A stretch of 64,000 bases of DNA from Pseudogymnoascus destructans (GCF_001641265.1 NW_020167538.1:806001-870000), one strand, 5' to 3'. Positions 22,977 to 35,268 are shown, counted from the first letter of the stretch. Made by a program: numbers and translations. The notes: a model not told the origin generated them from the sequence alone.

Positions 22977-23757
22977 TGCGGTTTGTTTTGAAGCGAATAC
23001 TCGATAGCGGGGTAGTGGGGGTATATGATAGAAAGTCGTGTTGAGTACACCCAAGCTTCAAATATGCCCTGGTACGATTGAAGCAGCAACGCAGCAACTA
23101 AGGGACCGATGATGAGTGATTTATAAACTTCCGGTCCGCAGGCCAACCTTTCCAAGCGCCAGGACACTGGTGGCCACCGTCTCACACCACTTGACATGGA
23201 AAACCAATGACGTCGAGCCAGGCGCTTCTCGATTGTGGCGCAGCAGGCGATCGGAGCTTGCTGGTTGGTTCTAGCTGCACCATATCAAGTATCATCTGGG
23301 CGTTTGACGCCGCTTTGAGAATTGCGTATCCTCCTGTCTTATCTGTTGTATGTGTTGGTGCGCGGCTAAGAACCCTTTACCCTAAGCCCTGACATTTGCC
23401 GCTCTGGTGAGATCTCAAAATGCCAGAGATGAAACACCGAGAAACCATTATTGGCTGACATGAACGCTCATAGCATCGATATATATTGACTGATAGACTG
23501 GTTTTTTTTTTTTGGTTTTTGCATACTGCGTCTCAGCGACGCAGTATCTCAGTAATTCCCAACTTGCCGCCCTCATTTATTTATATCCACACGTGATGTC
23601 GAGGGTGGGGTTCCTCCGCGAGGCGGTGAACAATATAAAACAACCCCTCGTCTCCTTATCGGGTAGCTCAGTGTCAACGACCCCGCGTTGAGCCAGACCT
23701 TACCACGTCAACAAATCCATATTTCTGTTTCTTTCCAACTACAACACAAAATTCACC
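22977..23757. promoter_or_regulatory. rdi1: Divergent promoter spartin-like / RhoGDI
   Basis: A 0.8-kb shared region. A TATAAAA box at 23634-23640 lies 118 bp before the RhoGDI start, and a CACGTG E-box sits at 23590-23595. A T run lies near 23502-23514. No gene is supported within. Confidence 0.5.
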
Positions 23758-24754
23758 ATGGTTTCCCAAGACGACCACGACGCCCTTCCTGAGGAGACGG
23801 CTGGCTTCAAGGTCGGTGAAAAGAAGACGCTCCATGAGATCCAGAACATGGGTAAGTGGTTCCACCTATGTTTCCTGTAGATTTCTCGATACCTAGGGTC
23901 TTGCCCAGAGCCCCGAATTGAACACAATTCTCTCTGTAGATTCCAAGAGCGACCAGCTCTTTATATGTACAAAATTGAGCTGTTCCACGGTTGTACAAGT
24001 TGTCATCCGTCCTACTACTAAGCTGTCGTGGTCTCAGTTTCCATACTTTCGGCCCAGCACTAGCATTCTTCCCTCAATTCTTCCGTATCATGTCAAATAC
24101 ATAGATATATATATTAACAGCCTCTCAGATGCTGAGGATGAGTCCCTCCAACGCTACAAGGCCTCCCTTGGTCTCTCTACAGGCGCAACCACCTCCGACC
24201 CGTCCGACCCCCGCCAATGCATCATTCTCTCGTTGACAATGGACTCCGAGGGTCGCCCACCTGTCACAATTGATCTTTCCCAGAAGGGTGCTGAGTCCAC
24301 TCTGAAGGACAAGCCGTTCAAGATCAAGGAGGGCTCCAAGTTCACCATGATTGCCAAGTTCAAGGTACAGCACGAGGTCCTGTCGGGTCTGCAGTACTTG
24401 CAGATTGTGAAGAGGAAGGGCATCAGGGTCAGCAAGGATCAGGAGATGATTGTATGTAGAATTATGCACGGTTGATGCCGCGACGATTCTAATCAAGATA
24501 TAGGGAAGCTACGCACCTAATACCCAGGACAAGCAGTTCTACGAGAAGAGATGTGAGTACCCCCTACCATCGAGGACTGATTCGTACGCCCATTATAACG
24601 CACGAGCTGACAATTGCGGATAGTTGCTGAGGAAGACGCACCATCCGGCATGCTTGCCAGAGGTCACTACGCCGCCATTTCCTCGTTTGTCGACGACGAC
24701 AAGAACAAGCATCTGGAATTCGAGTGGAGCTTCGACATTGCTAAGGACTGGTGA
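23758..24754 (+). CDS. rdi1: Rho GDP-dissociation inhibitor
   Basis: It binds prenylated Rho/Cdc42 GTPases, extracts them from membranes and holds them in the GDP state in the cytosol. Exons 23758-23851, 24129-24451, 24504-24552 and 24624-24754 give 198 residues, the family's usual length. The N-terminal arm GFKVGEKKTLHEIQNM is followed by DAEDESLQRYKASLGL. The immunoglobulin-like fold includes RPPVTIDLS, FTMIAKFKVQHEVLSGLQY, GIRVSKDQEMIGSYAPNT and the closing FEWSFDIAKDW. Intron 1 (277 nt) is several times longer than the others in the window. No lesions are seen. Confidence 0.93.
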
Positions 24755-25162
24755 ACATAGCAACCTATCGTTCAATGACATGACAAAAAATTGGAAAGAC
24801 AGCTTGAAAGACGGCGCATAGATTCCATCCAGAGATGCGGCGGTTTCAAAAGATATAGGCGAGTGGATTGGCTTTTGAGCGCTGAAGAGCTGGCATTTAC
24901 TATGGCGAAGCCGATTGGCTGATGCCTATTACGTAATACTGAATAAACCTACAAGAGGATGGAAATGGCTTTGATATGATTTATGTGCATGTACTTGTAA
25001 TTGTACCCCACGACGACCTTTTGCGCGTTGCCTCCTATCACCTCTAATATGTTCCAAGCTGGGGTATCCTTCTCTTCCACCTGGCTTTCCTTCGATCCTT
25101 AATCGAGCGTATATCAACGCTCCCCCACCACTCCCACACTGTTCTCTGGCCCATATATCCCC
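24755..25162. other. Intergenic between convergent genes
   Basis: Holds the 3' ends of RhoGDI and the phosphatase. Nothing else is seen. Confidence 0.55.
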
Positions 25163-26228
25163 CTATAAGAAGTATTCCGGCAGTGCCCCCGGATCAATCG
25201 CCTTCGTCTCCGTATTCTGCTGCAAATCGTTCTCCGGCGCCGCCGCAAAGACATTGAAGTACCTCCCCCCCGTATCGGTAACCTCCAGCACACTCGCCAT
25301 ATTCCCACAACGATAACAGTAATTCGGCGCGCTCCAGACCGTGCTCAGCCGGTCGTCATACAGCACCTGGTACCCCTCCTGGCACAGCTGGTGCGCGCGC
25401 AGGATATGCGACATCCCGTTCACCTCGAGGAACTTCTTGACGACCTGCGCGCCGAAGGTGTATCCCGCGCCGCGCGGAGACAGGCTGAATTCATCCCGTT
25501 CCGGGTCGGGGTCGCTCCAGACGAGGTCGGCCATGGGCCCTTCGTGTGGGATCTCACGGAAGCGGTCGATAATCTTGATTTGGTCGATGCTGTGGATGCT
25601 GGGGGAGAGGCCGCCGTGGACGCAGAAGATGTCGTTGTTTATTACGACAGAGAGGGTCAGGAAGTCGAACATGTCAGTGAAGTAGTGCCAGACGTTCGCG
25701 TTGCCGTATTTGCGTGAGCATTCGGTGTAGAAGCCGTAGGATTGCGTGACGCCGCGGGACTCGTGGTTGCCGCGGATGAGGTGGACGCGGGTTGGGTAGC
25801 GGAGCTTGAGGCAGACGAGGAGGGAGATGGTTTCGACGCTGAACATACCGCGGTCTACATAGTCGCCTGGGGAATATTAGTATGGCTTTGATGGAAAGAC
25901 GCGGAGCAGGGGAGCATACCAAGAAATAAGTAGTTTGTATCGGGGCAATATCCTCCGATTTTGAAGATCTCTATCAGATCATAAAATTGGCCGTGTATAT
26001 CGCCAACTACAGTAACTGGCGCCTGCACATGCACCACGTTACTCTCCTGCATAAGCAGCTCCTTCGTTTTGGCGCATATTGCTTCGATAACTGACTCCGC
26101 GAGGAGCTCCTTTTTGTATAGTCGTGATATGCATTCGTCTAAATCAACAGAAGCTAGGAGCAAAAACACATCAGCCAGAGTAAAACTGAACCCGTTTCCA
26201 AAAGACCCTTACATGGAAGGCCGGGCAT
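25163..26228 (-). CDS. ppg1: PP2A-like Ser/Thr protein phosphatase catalytic subunit (Ppg1 type)
   Basis: A PPP-family phosphatase that removes phosphate from Ser/Thr using two metals. Exons 26228-26213, 26153-25920 and 25866-25163 give 317 residues. The first exon codes only MPGLP plus one base. Metal and catalytic motifs are complete: GDIHGQ, GDYVDRG (across exons 2-3), RGNHES, and HGGLSP. The C-terminal YFL tripeptide is that of PP2A-group subunits, which are tail-methylated. ESRGVTQSYGFYTEC and SVVINNDIFCVHGG fit yeast Ppg1 (regulating glycogen storage and, through Far proteins, signalling) better than PP2A, PP4 or PP6. That choice is inference from memory of the families. The short first exon is the least certain part. 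Confidence 0.88.
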
Positions 26229-27193
26229 CTTCGCATCCCCCTCTGCCTAGGCCCTGCGGCTGGTGGCGGTTATCTTCAGGAATTTATATGTCGAGGTTTC
26301 CGTTGCTGAGAACAACAACATCGTCGCATCAACTCCTAAATCATGTAGCAATGTATAGGCGGCTTGCTAAATAATTCATGACGCAAAGTCAAAGGCCGAC
26401 AGACTGGTGAGTGAACGAGTGTATGGTGCTCACAAATCAGTGGTGAGGACGTTGGCTGGAGCTCTGGTTGGTCGCGTTGGCCACTGAGATATTGAAACAG
26501 GAATAAGGTGAGCTATATGCACCCATCGCGCTGATACACGCACGCTAGTTTTCTCTGTGTGTACCGCCACATTTTGATAACGAGTTGGGGGCCGAAGCTA
26601 TCATTTAGTTTAGATCCACGCCCTGTTTGAAGCGAGTCTGCGCTAGATAGAAATAGGATTAGCACGTATCGACTGTAAGAAAGTGACCGTCTCTCAACTT
26701 CTCCACAGTACAAGTTGCTGTTATTGACAACTTCAACTCCCTTTCTTTGCTCCATTACTCTTCACTTCAATCCATTCATTTTCATCACAGATCCCTATGA
26801 GTTGACAACATCAAGCGTGCGGGGTGGAAGAGATGCTTTTTTTGCTCGTCCTGGCTTGCTAGAACGACGACGGCTTATCACAAGTTTTTAACCCTTTTCT
26901 ACTTCTGGAGAGCCCCGAGGATTTGATTTTCTCTTCTCAAAAACGTCCCACGGCACATCTTGCCTGCATTACTTTGCTTTTCCACTTGTATCAATTGAAG
27001 TGTATTTTGTTTTCTGGTCCTTTGTTTTGGTGGAATCAGCGTCGTCACATGACAACGCTCATACGTCGCCAAACCCCGAAGTTTTTGACATCCTCTGTCT
27101 TCGACATTGAGGTATTAAAGCCATTCTTCTTTTATATCTCTTCGAGTCGGGCCGCTCTTGAAAGCGCTGCTTCGTATCCGACGCTTATCAAAA
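26229..27193. promoter_or_regulatory. Divergent promoter phosphatase / zinc-knuckle gene
   Basis: About 1 kb without a supportable gene. A long T-rich, C/T-rich stretch (26880-27010) precedes the zinc-knuckle start, as is common in fungal promoters. Confidence 0.45.
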
Positions 27194-29584
27194 ATGGCGG
27201 CTGAAGCCCCTCCATCTATGGACACAGGTAGCCAACAGGCACCAGCGAAAGCAAATGCCCCTACGTGTTACAATTGTGGGGATTCCGGGCACTACTTTGA
27301 TGCATGCCCAGAACCGGCTCGAAAGATTCCAGCGTAAGCATTTTCTCTTGTCTCTCGCTTTCCGGTTCTTGCTTCCCAAGATACTGATGTCAATCAGCGG
27401 ACTAGCTGCTGCTCAGGCTGCCAAGGCCAACGCAGGGCCACAAAGTCACCATGGGGGCTATGGAGGTCAAGATCATAGATCTAAGCGCCAGAAAACCGGA
27501 TCTGGCCCAGTGGTCACTAGATATCCAGTTCCAGGTCCAGTTGTGACCAGATATTGTCCCCCTCCAATTCAGCACCCACCATATGGCGAGCCTCAAGGTT
27601 ACAACGGAATGCCTCCCCAGCAATTCCCCCAAGGCCAGTATGGTTCGCACCCACAGCAGCAATTTGCACCGCAGAATGGTTACCCCCCATACGGCTATCA
27701 GGGGTCTCCCATGCCTCAAGGATACAACCAATATGGTCATCATCCACCTGCGCCTTACGGCCAAGGCTATGGGTCAATGCCTGCACAAGGTCAAGGTTAT
27801 GGCTATGGGCCACCTGCCAGCAGCCCTTACTATGGGCAACCATACGGGCCACAAGCCCCATATGGGCCACCTGTTCCTCAGCAGTACCCTCACCAAGCGC
27901 CGGTGCCATACCCTCCACAGCAGTCCCACATTCCATACCAGCAACAGAATATGCAGCAACCGGCAGACTACGGTCCACCGCAACAGGCTGGGCCTTACCA
28001 ACCTGGACCATATCCTCAGGGTGGCCCCCAAGCACCGCCGAACCCTTATAACATGCCACAACAACATCCGCAAGCACATACTCAAGGGCAGCCACCTGTG
28101 CCCTACCAGTCCTTCCAGGGACAGGGTACACAGGGGTACAATGAAAACAATGGGCCTTACCCTAATCAACAATCCCAACAAGGGGTTCAAACTCCAGTTC
28201 CAATGCATGGCTCCCCGGCGGCGGGTGACCCTTCAAACCATAGTGATCAAGGCAATGCACAAGCTGGAAAATCTTCTGGGCAACCTGAGTCTTCCCACGA
28301 TGATGAGTCTGCCGTTAAAAACCAGCCTACGCATACAACCGATGATGCAGACAATACGCAAGGCGGCCTCGGCCATGATACCACGATTGATGAATTCGAC
28401 ATCGATTGGGAAGAATCCGTCTTCAACGATTTGCTGAGAGTGGTTGCTATTGCGATTTTGACTCCTCTGAGCACACAATTTGATGAGGAGCCTTTGACCT
28501 CTGATGCTAGCGATGCTCCAATAAAGAGCAAATATGTGCGCCCCGGAAACCTGGAGGTATTCATATTGCCTATACAGAAGTCGCTGCATTGGGCGATACT
28601 GCACACAGATCCAGCTTTGGCGAAGATTGACGAAGCTTACCCTGCTGTGCCCTTTGAGATGTGGGAAGAATATCGCGAGGAGCGAAAAAAACGGAAGATG
28701 CTCGAAGCCCGCCTGCATGACAATACACGGGATGACCAATCGCGCGAGTCGATCCAAGAAGACGCAGATGATCAAGCCATGAGAGAAAGCTCCACTGAAT
28801 CTATGGGTCGCCAAGAAAGCAACCGCTCTGGAGTTAGACAGTTCTCTGCTGGTTCTCAGCGAGATTCAAGGTCTAGATCCAGGACCCTGGGATATAGCCG
28901 TCGAGGCACTCCGACTCTTGAAGATGGGGACGAATTGTGGGCTTCACGGCCTGATGAAGCAGCGGTTAAGATGGACACATACGTTGATCCAGCCGAGGCG
29001 GTGCTTGCGTCACTAGGTGTGATGGGCGCGCCAAAGCCAGTTTCTGTGAACACCGCAGTATATAACGATGGACAGAAGTAATAACCACCGTCTCTCCAGG
29101 GATATTCTTGTACTGACTTTCAATAGGGAACCTTCCAGTCCACGGGGCAAGCAGATGAGACAGGATTCCGGCTATGCTAGTGCCCGGCCGTCCATTGGCC
29201 GCCAAAGTTCATGGAACAATGGGCCAGCCTTTCGACGACCATCCAAACGAACACGCCATCGTTCAGGATACGACGGTTGCATCGATAGCCCAATATCTGA
29301 AGTTTCGATGCGAAGCCATAATTCCGAGCGCGATGTCGGCAAGCGGGGATCTAAGAGCATGAGCCCTGTGGAAAGCCCGTTGTCGCCAACATCCGCGGCG
29401 TTGGTTGGTGAAGCTCCTGCTTCTCATGAAGACCGTTATCGAAGCAGTGAGCCCTTACGGCAAAACGATGATCAGTATGTGAAGAAACGGCCGCAGCCAA
29501 AGGTTGCTGAAGCATACAGGTGAGTAACTTACCATTCTTCGTGTCAAACAGCATACTTATTCCTCACGTAGCCGCCGATGGTAG
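27194..29584 (+). CDS. CCHC zinc-knuckle protein with prion-like Gln/Pro/Tyr/Gly region
   Basis: A likely RNA-binding protein. Exons 27194-27333, 27398-29077, 29127-29519 and probably 29572-29584 give about 741 residues. One CCHC knuckle (CYNCGDSGHYFDAC) sits at residues 25-38. Residues about 85-340 are almost wholly Gln, Pro, Tyr and Gly in short motifs such as PPYG and QGYG. Such low-complexity stretches drive condensation in RNA-granule proteins. An acidic stretch with IDEFDIDWEESVFNDLL follows near 390. Next come a charged helix (EMWEEYREERKKRKML, about 490) and Ser/Arg-rich segments. The last exon would encode only SRRW after a 52-nt intron; if unspliced, translation stops after AYR. Both ends look natural. 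Function is not assigned. Confidence 0.8.
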
Positions 29585-31008
29585 ATTCTTGCCATCTTCT
29601 CATCCGGCCAACGATCACCACACGCGACTACACTTCCGTGATTTATTCACTTCTCTAATTATAGGTTATTATTTATCGACACGGACGACACAGCATTGGG
29701 TTGGAACAATGGAGTATATATGTAGAGCTTTTGGTGGTTTTCCTTTTCCTCAGAGCCCTTCGAACTTTTACGTCTTGTCAGGCCCACTCAGATATTCTCT
29801 TCCTTTTCCTCGATCTCTCTCCCAGACAAGTGCGAGGGTTAGAACAAACATAACGTTTTAATGTGCAACTACTTCTTGGTCATCGAAATATTTCTTCGTT
29901 CAAATGATATTTTACTCGTGGGGTGGCGTTCGTGGGTTGCATCGGTCCGGTAAAGGGGTGGTGGATTGGGTCATGAGAGGTGCTGGGGCAAAATCAACTA
30001 TGCTGTCATGAAGATCCGATGGTCCGCATTTTCATCAGTGTAAGAACAGGGGTTTCGTTCTCTGTCTGTCAAAAACAAGATAAAACAAATAAAATTAGCC
30101 CGTTTCCAGCTTTATTCTTATGTCCTCATTGTCTATTGTCACATTCTCATCGGTTCTTACCAATCATAGCCAACAGCCAACGGTAACCACCAAATTAGTA
30201 TCTCCAAGCCAAGGGGAATCAGACTTCTGTGCATCGATACTCTCCTACTCGCTTGAGGCACGGTCAATAACTGCTTTACGGCGAAGATCTTAAAATTCAC
30301 TTTCGTGACTGATGATCATCATGGCCACAACGGCCCCTCCTATTGCAGAGTAATATCTCCGTATTATATCCAGTTTCTTCAATCTCTCGCCTGTACAGTG
30401 GCTCTCGTTTCATTCCGTGACGAAAGCTTCAATTTCCATTTCATATTATATAGACTAGCAAGTAGCAAGCACCTATTCAAGCACGCCAACGAGCATAGAC
30501 ACTGTAGGAACTATAGAAAGAGAGAGATCGGAGGTACGTGGGAAGGCCAAGCAAAGATGCATATGCCACGTAGCCACACAAACTTAATGCGTGCTTCGGT
30601 TTAGGCTTCTCGCCAGCTTTTCCTACTGCCATGCCCCTTTCCTGTCACCGGCCAGTCGTTCTCGCCGCCACCGCTGCCCTCCTGTCACTGGCCGTTCTCG
30701 CCGCGACTCCGTTTTGTCACCGCTATGGGGTTGATATCGAGCAATTGTATCCAACCATAAATTATCGCCTGCATCGCCCGCGGACCACCTCTAAGGCCCC
30801 ACCAACTTCTTCGCCCTCCCCTGCCACTCTTTCAGGTAAGTGATGGCATCCTTGACCATGCATGATGACTAGGACGGGTTCCATAAAGGCCATGTATCGT
30901 AACTTGAGTACATACGATGAATTACAGACTACTCCACTGTGTTGACTCTATTTTGTCCCCTGTTCTATAATATTTGAAGACTTCGTTGGGTCTCATCTAT
31001 TTCCAATA
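29585..31008. other. Intergenic
   Basis: About 1.4 kb with no supportable gene. A 70-codon frame at 30631 has a hydrophobic start but internally repeated bases (CTCGCCGC, GTCACTGGCC) and no further exon, so I do not call it. Confidence 0.55.
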
Positions 31009-33580
31009 TCAACGCTTGATAAGCTGGTCACCCTCTGCACCATCATCACTTTCCTCATTTTCTTCGCCCTCCTCGTCATCAGTCTCCTCCTCACTCTCTT
31101 CCTCGTCTTCTTCTTCCTCCGAACCCTCTTCCCCAGACCCCTCCTCCTCCTCCTCCTCCTCCTCCTCACTCTCTTCTTCCGCCAGCCAATCATCAAGCGT
31201 CTTGGCTTTCTCCTTCCCCTTCCCTTCCCCCTCACTGACCCCGCTCCCATCACCATTCATACCACTCCTCCCCACAACCGTCTTTCCGCTCCCCGCCGCC
31301 CGATCCAGCATCTCCCCAGCCGGAACAGACTTCGCACTGGTCTCACCATACGCCTTCTCCTCCTCCCACTCCCTCAGACTCGGATCCGGCTCCTGGCCCG
31401 CTTTCACCCACTCCGGTAATCCTTCGTACCCCTTAATCCCCATCCCGCCTACGCTGTCTCCAATTACCAAGCTTGCTGAGCCTAGCATGAACCCTTTCCT
31501 GCTCTCGCTTGGGCTTGGTACCTGCGGTACCAGCTTCGGGGCCAGGAGCATCAAGGTGGCGAGTTGTGTGGAGGAGGGCGTGGAGAGGAGGGAGCGGTAG
31601 AGGCGGAGACGGTCGCGCAGGTCGTAGGATGTGTCGTATCGCGCTAGAAGGAATATGTAATTCCATAGTAAGACAATCGGGTGCTCTTCGTCTGGGCTGA
31701 CAAAGTGTGGTGGCTTGAAATCTTGCTGCTGGGAAGGCGATGCATTGTCTCCGCCACTTTGGCCGTCATGCGGCGACCTACTGTCGGCTGGTGTTGGTTC
31801 TGCAGTAGCTTGGAGCCGGTTGAGGTAGTGCAGGTATACCTTCGCAGCAAGCAATACAATCTGCAGCTTTGCGGGCTCAGCTTCGTCAGCGAAATTCTTA
31901 GCTAGAATGCGTAAAACATCTGGCGCAATGTTATCTTCTTCACCGATTCCCGAGAATTCTCCTACAAGCCAGATGATTGTCGCGCGCGCCTTTGGGCTCG
32001 TGGTGGTGTCGAGGCTCTTTGCTAACCGGATGACCGTCTTTATATGGGAGTCCGGGTCTTGTTGGATAAGATGCCGTATAACAGTCAATGATTCCGCAAC
32101 CAGGTTTCCGTCTGGACTGCTAATTTGCTTGAGCAAGAGTCTCATGCAGCGTCCAGACGTTTGCGTGTCGGATTGCGCACACCGTCCAATGGCACGAACG
32201 CTCTCACGGACCAGTGCTCGATCAGACCCAGAGGCGAAGTGTTCGAGTTCGTTGAGAATGAGGCTCTTAATGTGAGTATCGCAATGCGGGAATATCAAGG
32301 TAAGCATTTCCAGTTTAAGCTCCCAGACTTGTGCTGGGTCAGTAGTGCGAACCAGGAAATGAGAGGCAAAGCGGACAAAAGACTGCGGTTGTGAGATCGC
32401 AACCGAGACGATGTTGTACAGGGCAATATGTTGGATATCTTGGGGACCTCGGAGGAGGGCAACGAGAGGCCCAATCGTCGACTCGATGTAAGAAGGTGTG
32501 CCGAGGTTGACGTATGCACGCGCGACAGCTACGACGACTGCTGAATTGCGGCTTTGTAGGAGAGGCTTGATACTCTTTAGGAGTAGTTCAAGGTCAGGAT
32601 TTATCACAGCAACCTCATCGGAGATTTCTTCTTCTGTTTGATCTTCCTCGTCCTCATAGAACCCCTTGGTTCCATTTTTTCTCTTCACAGTCGTTGTCCT
32701 TCGCGGGAAGCATCGCCTTGCATAAATAGTCATCAGCTGCAAGGTCGCCAGTTGACTCCATTCATCCATATCCACGAGCTTCTTCACAAGCCCTCTGTAA
32801 TGCTTATGAATCAAATCTAGCCTCTCAGGGCAGATCTCCATGAAAGTCTTCACTGCTGCACCAGCCACATAATATTGTTTATCTCCCAGCAAGGTCGATA
32901 GGTATCCTAGAAGCTGCGGCAATGTCCCCGGGTCCAGTCTGTAGCATTTCGGGATTGCCAGCGCAGCTGCTCTCCGTACGTGAGGACTCATGTCACCCAA
33001 CCCTTTCCGAATCGCCAGAGAAACAATCTGGCTGATTACCGGAACGCGAATCCCTGACATCGTTTTGAGGGCCATGGCCCGGACTTGGGGGTTCCCATCA
33101 GATAGCGATTTCTGGATTGTGTTTATGGAGAGGAGAGCAAGGTCGGGCTCGGCTTCGGCGTGGCTCAGGAGATATATGTAGACCAGCTTTTTTATTTCGA
33201 GGTTTGGGGAAGCGACATTTTTGACGACGGAGGAGAAGAATGGCAAGCATGGTTGAGAGCGGTGCATCAACTATATAGTATCAGCATATGCCATATTGTA
33301 GCTTCTTGCTCAGAAGGGTCACATACCGTTATAACCTTCCTCAGTCCATCAAGGACTTCTCTTTCATTCCTACTGTCAAGCAGCTTCCGAATCTGTGCCG
33401 TCGAGAGGCTCTTCTGAGTGGAGCGCGAGCTTCGTGCTGCCTGAGCCGCATCCATGGTTAGGTCTCGAGCTATTCCCTCGTCAGCATCATAGCTCGGAGC
33501 GTCATGGAACGGGGATATGAAGAAAGACATTGCTACATACCACTTTCCAGCAGGCTGGAGATCCGAGACAGCGACTCCAT
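31009..33580 (-). CDS. apl6: AP-3 adaptor complex beta subunit
   Basis: The large beta subunit of the AP-3 coat, which sorts cargo from the Golgi or endosome directly to the vacuole. Exons 33580-33541, 33469-33327 and 33270-31009 give 2445 nt and 814 residues. The 13-codon first exon MESLSRISSLLES joins ARDLTMDAAQAARS. The armadillo/HEAT trunk covers about 30-600: SQPCLPFFSSVVKNVASPN, LVYIYLLSHAEAEPDL, AMALKTMSGIRVP and the tryptophan-containing TIIWLVGEFSGIG. The C-terminus ends in a hinge of nearly unbroken Glu, Ser and Asp (31012-31185). The ear domains of animal AP-3 beta are absent, as is usual for fungal Apl6. It is divergent from the next gene across 0.4 kb. Confidence 0.92.
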
Positions 33581-33974
33581 GCTTGGGATGGGGAGCACAA
33601 GGAAACGTGCAACTTGAGCTGTAGTGGGGTTAAGCGACGGTGACGACAATGACGCTGATGCACCAGCGTTTGGGGGTCGGCAATTATTAATTCCTATGAG
33701 CATGCGACACCGACGACGAGTTCTGGGATTAATTAATATTTCCCATTGAGGTTCATAGTTACGACCATATATCTAAAGTCTGCTTTCCAAACCAGACGAC
33801 CAACTAACACCAGCCACTAACAAACTAACGGCGCGTTGACCAGTAGCCAGGAACTGGCGTCTACCGGGCTACAGCGACAGAGACAATCCAGCAATAGCGA
33901 CGGCCACAATGACCGCCCCAGGCCCTACCCCTTGAGCCACTGTTATCGTCTGGTGATGGGAGAACTATTATCAA
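33581..33974. promoter_or_regulatory. Divergent promoter AP-3 beta / 290-residue gene
   Basis: A short shared promoter with AATTAATTAAT-like AT blocks near 33685-33745. No specific site is called. Confidence 0.4.
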
Positions 33975-34847
33975 ATGGCGCCGGCATCACCAATCGCCGT
34001 TCCTCCAGTTACTCCACGCGTTCTACTCGATTATATCCTGACCTCCACCTCATACCCCACAACCCTCCTCGTCTGCTCTCCGCGAGCAGCCTTTCTTTCG
34101 TCTCTACAGAACTCAGCATCTACCTCTTCGACATTACAATCTTCGACATCAACGCTCCACCTTCTTTCTCTCTCCCCACACATACAAACCATATTCACAC
34201 CCACTCTCTCGCATCTCCGCGCCTGGCTCTCTGTCGCGGACAGCGGCTGTGCCGCACCGGCCCCAGCTTCAGATCCAGGGAGCAAGGCTACAACAGATAC
34301 CCCTAATCGGAGCAATGGGAGAAGCCAACTAGTCGTTTGGGGTCTGGTGAACATACACCAGGGGACGAGCGAATGGAGCGTGCAAGGCTTGAGTTCAACC
34401 GCGGCAGCATTGGTAGAAGCAGGACAACGGATGGGAAGGAAGGTTGTACTTGTCGAAGAAGCTGAAAATGAACCGAGCAGGGAGGATGAGGGAGATGAAG
34501 GCGAGCCTGCGAGGAGTGAAGGCATGGTGGGTCAAGGAGATCTAGAAGAAATAAATGGCATGAATGATAATGGCGAGCTGGAAGACGACCGCCCGGTTGA
34601 GCAGGAGATAAAACGGCAGAGTGGTATCTATCACAGGCGGTTACCGATGCTAAATGGTTGCTCCAAGACAGATGCCAATGACTTAGAGGCCGGGGCTTGG
34701 AGTGGACGGACAGTGGAAGTCGGCATTGTGCTGAATCGGTGGTTTAGGTTCACAAGGGACGAGATGCTACCGTCAGACCGTATTTGCAAGAGATCTAGCT
34801 GTTTAGGCATTCACAACTTGAAGGGCCGGTTGAAAGAATGGGTGTGA
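33975..34847 (+). CDS. Uncharacterised protein, Rossmann/RecA-like strand pattern
   Basis: A single-exon frame of 290 residues. I do not recognise it. It begins MAPASPIAVPPVTPRVLLDYI. A hydrophobic strand followed by small residues (TTLLVCSPRAAFL) and a second strand (QLVVWGLVNIHQGTSEW) suggest an alpha/beta core. A third strand (KVVLVEEAE) leads into an acidic, probably disordered insert (about 175-215). The C-terminal segment includes VEVGIVLNRWFRFTRDE. No Walker A motif is present, so NTP binding is not supported. Clean frame, a start just after the AP-3 divergent promoter, and strand/helix alternation argue that it is real. Confidence 0.7.
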   Translation: MAPASPIAVPPVTPRVLLDYILTSTSYPTTLLVCSPRAAFLSSLQNSASTSSTLQSSTSTLHLLSLSPHIQTIFTPTLSHLRAWLSVADSGCAAPAPASDPGSKATTDTPNRSNGRSQLVVWGLVNIHQGTSEWSVQGLSSTAAALVEAGQRMGRKVVLVEEAENEPSREDEGDEGEPARSEGMVGQGDLEEINGMNDNGELEDDRPVEQEIKRQSGIYHRRLPMLNGCSKTDANDLEAGAWSGRTVEVGIVLNRWFRFTRDEMLPSDRICKRSSCLGIHNLKGRLKEWV

Positions 34848-35268
34848 CGGATTTGCTACACATACGGCGTATACTTTCGCAGCTGGCATATATTCGCCAT
34901 CAAGCTGCAGTAGCCGCATAGCTTACTTGGTGGACTTAGTCCAACAGTCCTGACAAATACTAGTAGTTGGCCTGGGGTTAAGTTTCGACTTTCATCCTGT
35001 GGACTCTGCCGAAATGATGTCTACATTCCTCACTTGAATGCATGAACTCAATGTCACGTCCCAGTCTCCAATAAATGACATAATTCGGATAATGATTTGA
35101 ATGCACTCTTGATGATATTTTGTACAATCGGCAACTCTCGCTACCACCCATCTATCACTCTTCCCTATCACTATCAAGCCATCATGATACACAAAATCCA
35201 CCGCTCTTCCGCCTCTATATATCTTGCTGGAACCCCGTTTATCAACTATTAACCAAAACCCGCTCAGC
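34848..35268. other. Intergenic between convergent genes
   Basis: Nothing beyond 3' flanks is seen. Confidence 0.55.

Noticed and set aside
27583..28437. Alternative long frames over the zinc-knuckle gene
   Set aside because: Low-complexity codon bias keeps all frames open. Only one joins the zinc knuckle and the later exons.
30631..30843. Possible small secreted protein (70 codons)
   Set aside because: The hydrophobic start is produced by internally repeated bases. No second exon or Cys pattern supports a gene.
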